This document shows, in pieces, positions 5,371 through 12,832 of a stretch of 13,375 bases of DNA (positions within the stretch are counted from its first letter, which is position 1; each line of letters opens with the position of its first letter). The notes beneath the pieces were generated by a model. It made no database searches and was not told where the DNA came from. It saw only the letters and a program-made list of their open reading frames with translations. The DNA is from a bacterium. GTDB taxonomy: Bacteria; CG03. The position numbers were made by a program, and so were the translations under genes. The stretch covers positions 1-13,375 of the forward strand of contig VMTI01000264.1 of NCBI GenBank assembly GCA_013791675.1, in the 5' to 3' direction.

Positions 5371-6492
5371 ATGAAATTTACCTGCAGTAAGAATGAGTTG
5401 TTTAAACATCTCCAGACGGCGCTTCTTTGCCTGAGTCCGAAAACTATGCTTCCGTATCTTAGTTTTCTTCAAATGGAAACAGGCGATAAAACGGTGACGA
5501 TCACTTCCACGGATCTTGAAGTATCAACCAAAATAAAATTTGAAGCGGATGTCAAAAAGAACGGGAAGGCTCTTATTCATGGAGATCTTTTTGGGGCGCT
5601 GATGAGAGTGCAGGAAGAAAAGGATATCACCATTGAGGAAGGGAAAGACAGTATCAGCATAAAATGCGGTAATTTCAAAGGTGAAGTCGCTAAAGGAAAT
5701 TTACAGGATTATCCTCAGATTCCGGAAGCTCCCGCATCGTCAGAAAGCGCTGTTAAAATTTCAGCGTTTCATCTTTCGGAAATGCTGGGAAAAACGGTGT
5801 TTTCGGCGTCGCGCGATGAAGTCAGATATGTGCTGTGCTCTGTTTATTTTGAAATAGCCAAAGGCGCTTTTACGGTTGTTGCCACCGACGGCAAGAGGCT
5901 GGCTACAACCTGGAAAAAGGTGGAAACGACAAAGGACATGAAAGCTTCCGCCATTGTTCCCGCTAAAACGGTGAGCATTCTGCAGAAGGTTCTTTTAAAC
6001 TGCCGGGAAAAAGAGGATGTAAAAATAATTGTGGATGAAAGCGGGATTTTTTTTATTACGGATAACATAACCATGAGCTCACGGCTCATAGACGGCACCT
6101 ATCCGGATTACAAAAATGTTATACCGAAAAGCGTTAAAATAAAAGCTGAAGCCGACAAGGAAGAGATATTGAACGCTACGGTGCGCGCGGCCAGTATTTA
6201 TCATTCCGGAATTTCACAGCAGAACTCGTCTGTCAAGTACCAGGTGTCCAAAAATAAGCTGAATATATCGGCGGCTTCCCAGGGTTTTGGCGAGAGCGAA
6301 GAAGATATAGACGTGGAATCTTCCGGAGGTTCAATTAATATCGCGTTTAACCCCGGTTTCATAATAGACATATTCAAGCATCTTAACGATAAGAAAGTAA
6401 TTATGGAATTTACGGATTCGCTCAACGCCGTTGTTGTGAAGACGAAGGAAGATCCAAACTATGTGTCTCTTGTGATGCCTATGAGATCATGA
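5371..6492 (+). CDS. dnaN: DNA polymerase III beta subunit (sliding clamp)
   Basis: DnaN dimerises into the ring that tethers DNA polymerase III and other partners to DNA. Its 373 aa fit three clamp domains of about 120 residues. The N-terminus MKFTCSKNELFKHLQTALLCLSPK, the middle-domain segment VVATDGKRLA, the conserved loop LIDGTYPDYKNVIP and the C-terminal VSLVMPMR ending identify the family. The C-terminal M-P-M-R is the usual end of the clamp and contributes to the partner-binding pocket. The ATG at 5371 has a strong purine-rich ribosome site (AAAGGGGG, about 5358-5367). The TGA overlaps the next gene start as ATGA, implying coupling. It lies 200 nt after dnaA, with the origin core between. 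Nothing is truncated. Confidence 0.97.
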   Translation: MKFTCSKNELFKHLQTALLCLSPKTMLPYLSFLQMETGDKTVTITSTDLEVSTKIKFEADVKKNGKALIHGDLFGALMRVQEEKDITIEEGKDSISIKCGNFKGEVAKGNLQDYPQIPEAPASSESAVKISAFHLSEMLGKTVFSASRDEVRYVLCSVYFEIAKGAFTVVATDGKRLATTWKKVETTKDMKASAIVPAKTVSILQKVLLNCREKEDVKIIVDESGIFFITDNITMSSRLIDGTYPDYKNVIPKSVKIKAEADKEEILNATVRAASIYHSGISQQNSSVKYQVSKNKLNISAASQGFGESEEDIDVESSGGSINIAFNPGFIIDIFKHLNDKKVIMEFTDSLNAVVVKTKEDPNYVSLVMPMRS

Positions 6493-6761
6493 TTGCGCTG
6501 GAGAAATTTCTTGTAAAAATGAAAAAGAAAATGAAAGACATACATTCTGTTTCGTCCGTTTGGAAGGATTGTTCTTTTTCGGGAAAATACGATATAGATG
6601 AGTTTGCGGTGAATAAAAAAAAATTTATTGTTTATGTGCCCTCAGGCATAATAAAAAAAGACATTGAGATGAATTCAGCGGCTATGCTCAGGGAGCTTAA
6701 CGGGAAACTTCCGGGCCGTTGTGCGGTCTCGGCGATTGAAGTCAAAGTGAGGAGAAGATGA
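6489..6761 (+). CDS. dciA: DciA-like (DUF721) replication protein, compact form
   Basis: DUF721 proteins include DciA, which associates with the replicative helicase DnaB and helps its loading or operation in bacteria lacking DnaC/DnaI. The 90-aa protein is little more than the core domain: a basic N-terminus (KFLVKMKKKMKD), the conserved Trp25 region (SVWKDCSF), a KKKFIVYVPSG strand (about 44-54) and the late segment MLRELNGKL followed by AVSAIEVKVRRR, corresponding to the family pattern LL..LN..L....V..I. It is at the short end of the family. Start and stop both overlap neighbours as ATGA (dnaN before, gyrB after), so it is made with clamp and gyrase. The location between dnaN and gyrB strengthens the call, but sequence identity to characterised DciA is weak by eye. 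Confidence 0.75.
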   Translation: MIALEKFLVKMKKKMKDIHSVSSVWKDCSFSGKYDIDEFAVNKKKFIVYVPSGIIKKDIEMNSAAMLRELNGKLPGRCAVSAIEVKVRRR

Positions 6762-9157
6762 AGGAAACAAGTCCGGAAATAAACGGTCAGGAAAACAATT
6801 ACACGGCAAAGGACATAAAAGTTCTAGGCGGCCTGGAGGGTGTGAGAAAACGCCCGGCCATGTACATAGGTTCAACGGATAAGACAGGCATGCATCACCT
6901 TGTTTACGAGGTTGTGGACAACGGTATTGACGAGGTGCTGGGGGGATTCTGTAAAAATATAGAGGTGATTCTGCATGAGGATAATTCTGTCAGCGTTATT
7001 GACGACGGCAGAGGCATACCCGTGGATGAGCATCCCACCGAGAAGAAAAGCGCCGTGGAAGTTATAATGACCACTCTTCACGCCGGAGGAAAATTTGACA
7101 ACAATTCCTACAAAATATCGGGGGGCCTGCACGGCGTGGGCGTTTCAGTTGTCAACGCTCTTTCCGAAGAACTTGAAGTGGAAGTTTACAGAGACGGCAA
7201 AATATACAGACAGAAATACAGAAAAGGCCTTACCGCTTCGCCTCTTAAAATCGCGGGCAGCACAAAGCTGCACGGTACGAAAGTCACTTTTATGCCGGAT
7301 AAGACTATTTTTACACAGGACACCAAATTTGATTTTGATTATCTTTCCAAAAGATTAAGGGAACTGGCTTTCCTAAATCCCAGCGCGACAATAAGCATAA
7401 TAGACGAAGCGGAAGACAAAAAGCACACCTTTAATTACGAGGGAGGAATATCCTATTTCGTGAAATTTCTCAATGACGGCAAAAATGTCCTTCACGATAT
7501 GCCGATTTATATAAAAAAAGAAAAGGACGGTGTAGTTGTTGAGATAGCGCTTCAATATAACGAGCAGTACGGTGAGTTTGTTCTTTCTTTTGTCAACAAC
7601 ATAAACACCACAGAAGGAGGTTCTCATCTTGCGGGTTTTAAGGCCGCTCTTACAAGAGTGCTGAACGATTACAAGACGAAAAACGCCCAGGAAAAATTTA
7701 AAAAAGTTGCTTTATCCGGCGATGATGCCAGAGAAGGTTTAACTGCCGTGATAAGCCTGAAAATGAGGGAACCCCAGTTTGAGGGCCAGACAAAAACGAA
7801 ACTCGGCAACTCGGAAGTGAAGGGAATCGTTGAGAATGTCGCCTCGGAGGGCCTGCAGATTTTTCTGGAGGAAAATCCCAAAATCGCGGCCGTAATATTA
7901 CAGAAAATTATTCAGGCTTCCCACGCGCGGGAGGCGGCAAGAAAAGCCCGAGAGCTCACGAGAAGAAAATCTTCGCTTGAAATAAGTGCTCTGCCGGGTA
8001 AACTTTCCGACTGCAGCCTGAGGGATCCCAAGTATTGCGAAATTTTTCTGGTGGAGGGCGATTCTGCCGGCGGCAGCGCGAAAGGCGGCCGTGACCGGCG
8101 TTTCCAGGCCATACTGCCCCTCAAAGGAAAGATAATAAATGTTGAGAAAGCCCGGCTTGAGAAAGTGCTGTCAAACGACGAAATCAGATCCACCATAACG
8201 GCTCTCGGCACAGGCATCGGCGAAGATTTTAATATAGATAAACTTCGTTATGACAAAGTAATAATAATGACGGACGCCGATGTGGACGGAGCACATATCC
8301 GGACACTCATACTGACGCTGTTTTACAGGCATTTCAAAGAGCTCATAGAGAGAGAAAAAATTTTTATCGCTCAGCCGCCGCTCTTTCTCGTGAAGAAAGG
8401 CAATTTTAAGAAATATCTTATTTCGGAAGAAGAGCTTCAGAGTTTTATGATTGATTCCAGCGCTTCCGACGTGAATATAAAATGCGGCGGTAAAAACGGA
8501 GCTGAAATAAAAAAAGAGAACAATAAAAAATTTTTGGAAGCTGTTATTTACGCGAACAAATATCTGAAAAAGCTTGAGACAAAAGGTCTGAAAAATTCTG
8601 AAATAATTAAATATATGGCCATGGAAGAAACGCCAATAGCAAAATTTGAGGACAGGCTCTTTTACGAGGAAGAAGGAATACTTGCCTTTAAAGAGGAATA
8701 CAAAGCAAATCATCCCGAGGAGCTGGCAAGCACCGAAGAGGAGCGTATCGCCATTATAAAATTTCCGGAAATGGCGCGCTTCATAAAAAACATCAAACAG
8801 CTTGCCCATTATGGAGCGGAAGCGGGGACGGATGCGGGATTTTTTAAAAACCCGGTTGTCATAACCGGTAAGACGGGCGAAATTGTTTGTGAAAAACTAA
8901 GTGAGATTATAGCAGCTTTTGAGTCGTCCGGGCGCTCCGGTTTAGTCATCCAGCGCTATAAAGGTCTCGGAGAAATGAATCCGGATCAATTGTGGGAAAC
9001 AACAATGGACCCGCTCGCGCGGCACCTGGTGGCGGTCAAACTGGAGGCTTCGGTTGAAGCCGAAAGAATATTTACGACGCTGATGGGGGATGAGGTTGAA
9101 CCAAGAAGAAAATTCATACAGGATAACGCGCTCAGAGTGCAGAATCTTGATATTTAA
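6758..9157 (+). CDS. gyrB: DNA gyrase subunit B
   Basis: GyrB supplies the ATPase and TOPRIM parts of gyrase (A2B2), which introduces negative supercoils ahead of forks. The 799-aa protein has the GHKL ATPase motifs EVVDNGIDE (51-59, Glu51/Asn55), DDGRGIP (82-88) and GGLHGVGVSVVNALS (122-136). TOPRIM shows EGDSAGGSAKGG (433-444) with catalytic Glu433, PLKGKI, and the acidic triad in DADVDGAHIRTL (Asp506, Asp508, Asp510). About 160 residues between QPPLFLVKKG and SGLVIQRYKGLGEMNPDQLW are the insert found in E. coli-type GyrB and missing from the approximately 640-aa Gram-positive form. The C-terminus GDEVEPRRKFIQDNALRVQNLDI is typical. It overlaps dciA by ATGA and precedes gyrA by 14 nt. GyrB rather than ParE is supported by length and by adjacency to gyrA with a GyrA box. 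Confidence 0.97.
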   Translation: MKETSPEINGQENNYTAKDIKVLGGLEGVRKRPAMYIGSTDKTGMHHLVYEVVDNGIDEVLGGFCKNIEVILHEDNSVSVIDDGRGIPVDEHPTEKKSAVEVIMTTLHAGGKFDNNSYKISGGLHGVGVSVVNALSEELEVEVYRDGKIYRQKYRKGLTASPLKIAGSTKLHGTKVTFMPDKTIFTQDTKFDFDYLSKRLRELAFLNPSATISIIDEAEDKKHTFNYEGGISYFVKFLNDGKNVLHDMPIYIKKEKDGVVVEIALQYNEQYGEFVLSFVNNINTTEGGSHLAGFKAALTRVLNDYKTKNAQEKFKKVALSGDDAREGLTAVISLKMREPQFEGQTKTKLGNSEVKGIVENVASEGLQIFLEENPKIAAVILQKIIQASHAREAARKARELTRRKSSLEISALPGKLSDCSLRDPKYCEIFLVEGDSAGGSAKGGRDRRFQAILPLKGKIINVEKARLEKVLSNDEIRSTITALGTGIGEDFNIDKLRYDKVIIMTDADVDGAHIRTLILTLFYRHFKELIEREKIFIAQPPLFLVKKGNFKKYLISEEELQSFMIDSSASDVNIKCGGKNGAEIKKENNKKFLEAVIYANKYLKKLETKGLKNSEIIKYMAMEETPIAKFEDRLFYEEEGILAFKEEYKANHPEELASTEEERIAIIKFPEMARFIKNIKQLAHYGAEAGTDAGFFKNPVVITGKTGEIVCEKLSEIIAAFESSGRSGLVIQRYKGLGEMNPDQLWETTMDPLARHLVAVKLEASVEAERIFTTLMGDEVEPRRKFIQDNALRVQNLDI

Positions 9158-9171
9158 GGGAAGGGGCAGAA

Positions 9172-11670
9172 ATGGCAAAAAATATTAAACAAAGCGAAGA
9201 AGAAGAAAAAGTCGGCACCCAGACCCAGGACATTTCAAAAGTGCTGGTAACAAATATCAAAAATGAAATGGTAACTTCCTATATAAATTACTCAATGAGT
9301 GTTATAGTGGGAAGGGCACTGCCTGATGTCAGGGACGGCCTTAAACCTGTGCATCGGAGAATCCTTTATTCCATGAAGGATTTGAATCTGTTTTACAATA
9401 AAACTTTCAAGAAAGCGGCCAGAATAGTCGGAGAGTGCATGGGAAAATATCATCCGCACGGCGATCTTTCGGTTTATGACGCTTTGATAAGAATGGCGCA
9501 GTATTTTTCGCTGCGTTATCCGCTTGTCAGGGGACAGGGAAATGTGGGGAGCGTGGACGGAGATCCGCCCGCCGCCATGAGATATGTGGAGGCAAAACTT
9601 GAGAAAATTTCGGATGAAATGCTCAAGGATTTGGACAAAGGCACCGTTGATTTTATGGATAATTTTGACGCGACGCTTACAGAGCCGGTCGTGCTTCCCT
9701 CAAACATTCCGAATCTCCTCGTCAACGGCTCGGAAGGTATTGCCGTCGGTATGGCCACTAAGATTCCGCCGCACAATTTGGGAGAAGTGATTGACGCCAC
9801 GATTGCCCTGATAGACGATCCGGAGCTTCCAGACGCCGAACTTTTCAAACTTATACCCGCGCCGGACTTTCCCACGGCAGCGATAATAACAAACCGCAGC
9901 GGCATACACGGGGCATATAAAACCGGCCGGGGCATTTTTAAAATAAAGGCCCGTGCGGAAATAGAAGAGCATAAAGGCAACCGGGAAGTAATCGTGATAA
10001 CTGAGCTCCCTTATCAAGTGAATAAAGCAAGGCTCATAGAAAATATCGCTATTCTTGCCAGGGAAAAGAAAATAACAGGAATTACAAATCTCAGAGACGA
10101 ATCCGATAAAGACGGAATACGGGTGGTTATAGATGTCGCAAGAGAGGCCGTTGCGGGAGTTGTGCTGAATCAGCTTTTTAAGCACACACAGCTTTCGGTC
10201 AGTTTCGGCATAATAATGCTCGCGCTGGTTAATAATGTCCCGAAAGTTCTGAGCCTGAGGCAGATGCTCGGTTATTATATTGACCATAGGATAGATGTTA
10301 TAACCAGACGCACGAAATTTGAGCTGGCAAAAGCGGCCGCCCGCGCTCATATTCTTGAAGGTTTGAGAATAGCTCTTGAAAATCTGGATAAAATCATAAA
10401 GACGATTAAACAGTCAGAATCTCCCGCCGCCGCCAAGGTTGCTCTTATGAAGGATTTCAAAATGAGCGAGCTTCAGGCGCAGGCCATTCTTGATATGAAA
10501 CTTCATCAGCTTACCGGATTGGAGAGGCTCAAAATAGAGGAAGAATACATAGAGAAAATCAAGCTTATAGAAAAACTGAAAAAGATCCTTGCCGACACCG
10601 GTCAAATAATGGCCATAATAAAAGAGGATCTGGTTGAGGTGAAGAAAAAATACGGTGACGCCCGCAGGACGGAAATATCCGACGAAGACACGGAAATTGC
10701 CGATGAAGACCTTATAAGCGACACAGAGGTGGCGCTTACGATAACCCGTCAGGGTTATATCAAAAGAGTGCCGCTCTCCACCTGGCGCGTTCAAGGCCGC
10801 GGCGGTAAGGGCGTGAATTCAATGAAGACAAAAGATGAAGACTATCTGGAACATCTTTTTGTGACTTCAAATCTTGCGACCTTTCTGGTGTTCACGAATC
10901 TGGGCCGGCTCTACTGGCTGAAGGTCTGGAAAATACCGGAGGCGGGAAGGACATCCCAGGGCAAGGCGCTGGTTAATTTCCTGACCTTTAAAACATCTTC
11001 TGAAAAGTTTAATTCTTTCTGCCAGATAAGAAATCTTTCCGATGCATGCGGTAATCTTCTGATGGTTTCCGAAAAAGGCCTTGTTAAAAAAACGCCTGTG
11101 GCCGCCTACAGCCATCCGCGCGCTTCGGGAATCATAGCCATCAATCTGAAAGAAGGAGACAAGCTTGTTAAAGTGCAGCAGTCCGACGCAAAATCAGAAA
11201 TTGTTATGGCCACAAAGATGGGGAAAGCGATCAGATTTGCCGAAACGAACGTGAGGTCGGTCGGCCGTTCCGCCAGCGGCGTGAGAGGCATAAGGCTTTC
11301 CGCAGGAGACAGCGTGGTGGGAATGATTGTTCAGGAGCCCTCTTCCAAGGAATCCGTTTTGGTTATATCCGAAAAAGGTTACGGCAAAAGAACGGATATT
11401 TCAGCTTATAGAAAACAGAGCCGCGGCGGCAAGGGCGTAATCAATATGAAAATAAATGACAAGACGGGGCCTGTTGTTTCAATTTTCTCATGCGGCATTG
11501 ATGACGAAATTATGATCATAACAACAAGCGGCATCACCATAAGGCAGAAAGCGAAAAACATCAGAATGATAGGGCGGGCAACGTCGGGCGTGAGACTCAT
11601 AAAACTGGGCGCCGGCGATAAAGTGGCCTCAGCCGGCAAGATAATTTCGGATGAGGAAATTCCGGTGTGA
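9172..11670 (+). CDS. gyrA: DNA gyrase subunit A
   Basis: GyrA makes the double-strand break and wraps DNA for negative supercoiling. The 832-aa protein has the breakage-reunion domain (about 30-510), including GLKPVHRRILY and the catalytic Tyr138 in AAMRYVEAKL, a coiled-coil/tower region, and a six-bladed C-terminal beta-pinwheel (about 520-820). The GyrA box is QGRGGKG at 541-547, against the canonical QRRGGKG; later blades repeat related motifs such as SRGGKGV. This box distinguishes GyrA from ParC. The quinolone-determining region reads HPHGDLSVYDALIRMAQ, placing Leu99 where E. coli has Ser83, while Asp103 matches Asp87. The ATG at 9172 has a strong GGAAGGGG site and is co-transcribed with gyrB. 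TGA at 11668-11670 is followed at once by TAG. Confidence 0.97.
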   Translation: MAKNIKQSEEEEKVGTQTQDISKVLVTNIKNEMVTSYINYSMSVIVGRALPDVRDGLKPVHRRILYSMKDLNLFYNKTFKKAARIVGECMGKYHPHGDLSVYDALIRMAQYFSLRYPLVRGQGNVGSVDGDPPAAMRYVEAKLEKISDEMLKDLDKGTVDFMDNFDATLTEPVVLPSNIPNLLVNGSEGIAVGMATKIPPHNLGEVIDATIALIDDPELPDAELFKLIPAPDFPTAAIITNRSGIHGAYKTGRGIFKIKARAEIEEHKGNREVIVITELPYQVNKARLIENIAILAREKKITGITNLRDESDKDGIRVVIDVAREAVAGVVLNQLFKHTQLSVSFGIIMLALVNNVPKVLSLRQMLGYYIDHRIDVITRRTKFELAKAAARAHILEGLRIALENLDKIIKTIKQSESPAAAKVALMKDFKMSELQAQAILDMKLHQLTGLERLKIEEEYIEKIKLIEKLKKILADTGQIMAIIKEDLVEVKKKYGDARRTEISDEDTEIADEDLISDTEVALTITRQGYIKRVPLSTWRVQGRGGKGVNSMKTKDEDYLEHLFVTSNLATFLVFTNLGRLYWLKVWKIPEAGRTSQGKALVNFLTFKTSSEKFNSFCQIRNLSDACGNLLMVSEKGLVKKTPVAAYSHPRASGIIAINLKEGDKLVKVQQSDAKSEIVMATKMGKAIRFAETNVRSVGRSASGVRGIRLSAGDSVVGMIVQEPSSKESVLVISEKGYGKRTDISAYRKQSRGGKGVINMKINDKTGPVVSIFSCGIDDEIMIITTSGITIRQKAKNIRMIGRATSGVRLIKLGAGDKVASAGKIISDEEIPV

Positions 11671-11884
11671 TAGATATTCAATTTCTGAGTATGGTAGTAT
11701 AACCGGATTGTCTATTATTTGCGCATTCACGGGGCAGTTAAGTTTGACGATGGATGTGTAAATTCCGACGCCAAATGCGATGATTATTCGGCTTGACATT
11801 TGGGCGTAGATGCAAACATAAAAAAGTTTAGGATAATTTTTTAAATATTTCCGTATCATCAAGAAACTTTCTTAAAGTTGAGTA
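11671..11884. other. Spacer between gyrA and the convergent GT-C gene
   Basis: The 214-nt spacer has no convincing gene. A minus-strand frame over 11629-11862 (77 codons) overlaps the end of gyrA and matches no family I know. The plus-strand frame from 11669 to a TAA at 11759 also reads like coding sequence, so a degraded gene fragment is possible. AACTTT/AAAGTT (11865-11870 and 11874-11879) forms a weak hairpin just beyond the stop of the minus-strand gene. Confidence 0.5.
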
Positions 11885-12832
11885 TTATTGGAATCTCCCG
11901 TCGGCAGGGAATTTTTTAGATGCTTCTTGCCTATACCTTTGTGCTAGAGTATTTTTCTCAAAATATTTACACGCGGAAATCATATAAAAATATGATTCAG
12001 CAGTACCGCTGAGTCTCACCGCTTCCTTAAGATGCCACAGGGCTTTTTCCGGTTGTTTCGTCTTTGTATAAAAATCTGCAAGTATTACACGGGCCAAATC
12101 AAAATAAGGATCTATCTCTATGATTTTAAGATAAGTTTGCTCGGCCTCTATTAGTTTCCCATCTTGAACTAATTGTGTAGCCTTGTTTTTCAAATTGGAC
12201 AAATCACATATTTCACTCGTTTTTTCTTGGGCATAGTCATCGTCAAAAAACCCTTCTATTTTGACGATTTTCCCTTCTGGTATAAGCAGTTTAGGGTTGA
12301 AAAAAGGACTATATCGTACATTATGGTGAACAGGTGCTTCCCCTTCTTTCAAAACTCTGAAAAGCCGAAAGAATTCATTTTGATAAAGAAGTTCAAATCT
12401 TTTTAATTCATTTTCTGCGAAATGGAGTTTATAAATAGCCGAATTTGTAAACACGTTCGTAATATTCACCATATATCTTTTTGAGGATACCCCACTTTCT
12501 AACAAGGACATCCAATGGTAAAGAATGTAATCAGATTTATACTTGCGGGCAAAGTTCCAGAGTTCATCTTCATCTTTAAAAAGACTTTCGTAAAATTCCT
12601 TTGTTTTATCTCTAACATCCTTTGCCTCATAATGAGTGTGGATAACCGTTGAAAACTTCGAGTATAACACAATTTCAGGAGCAAAGCCTAAATCACAAAG
12701 TATAACGCTTCCCGGAGGAATATTTTTATTCATCCATTTTATAATATCTTGTTTAGCGGGTATTATGCGATGTGGAATTGGTCTCAAGCGGGAGACTGTA
12801 GTTGTTGTTTGAATACTTACGCCTATAAACAT
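11885..12832 (-). CDS. C-terminal part of a GT-C glycosyltransferase (DPY19/STT3-like) with TPR tail; frameshifted from its N-terminal part
   Basis: The 315 residues begin with the end of a membrane helix (MFIGVSI), then a soluble region, then about three TPRs (about 213-243, 246-276, 278-310). The soluble part has QDIIKWMNKNIPPGSVIL (28-45), resembling the periplasmic entry of STT3/DPY19 proteins, then HTHYE (65-69), R-DKTKEFY (74-81) and DYILYH (101-106), which recall the DPY19 pattern NHPHYE...R..TK..Y...YIL. DPY19 members are GT-C transferases that C-mannosylate tryptophan from polyprenyl-phosphate mannose; whether this one does so is unknown. The ATG at 12832 shares one base with the preceding stop (TAATG), but this frame is open up to 12862 and encodes a hydrophobic IFSLYFVMFIGVSI, so the two pieces look like one gene broken near an A6 run. 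Base composition is more AT-rich than in the genes to the left. Confidence 0.65.
   Translation of the reverse strand: MFIGVSIQTTTTVSRLRPIPHRIIPAKQDIIKWMNKNIPPGSVILCDLGFAPEIVLYSKFSTVIHTHYEAKDVRDKTKEFYESLFKDEDELWNFARKYKSDYILYHWMSLLESGVSSKRYMVNITNVFTNSAIYKLHFAENELKRFELLYQNEFFRLFRVLKEGEAPVHHNVRYSPFFNPKLLIPEGKIVKIEGFFDDDYAQEKTSEICDLSNLKNKATQLVQDGKLIEAEQTYLKIIEIDPYFDLARVILADFYTKTKQPEKALWHLKEAVRLSGTAESYFYMISACKYFEKNTLAQRYRQEASKKFPADGRFQ
11896..11917 (+). terminator. Candidate intrinsic terminator for the gyr transcript
   Basis: TCCC (11896-11899) pairs with GGGA (11907-11910) around a 7-nt loop and is followed by A and six T residues (11912-11917). The stem is short, so confidence is low. It lies inside the 3' end of the opposing gene, which is possible for convergent units. 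Confidence 0.3.

Noticed and set aside
8171..8809. Long open frame antisense to gyrB (212 codons)
   Set aside because: It is the mirror of strongly conserved TOPRIM and insert coding sequence; the Phe/Tyr-rich product is what antisense of Lys/Glu-rich codons gives.
9700..10350. Long open frame antisense to gyrA (216 codons)
   Set aside because: Shadow of the conserved gyrA frame, without start context or family resemblance.
11629..11862. 77-codon minus-strand frame as a gene
   Set aside because: It overlaps the conserved end of gyrA, has no recognised domain and no clear ribosome site; kept only as a possible remnant.
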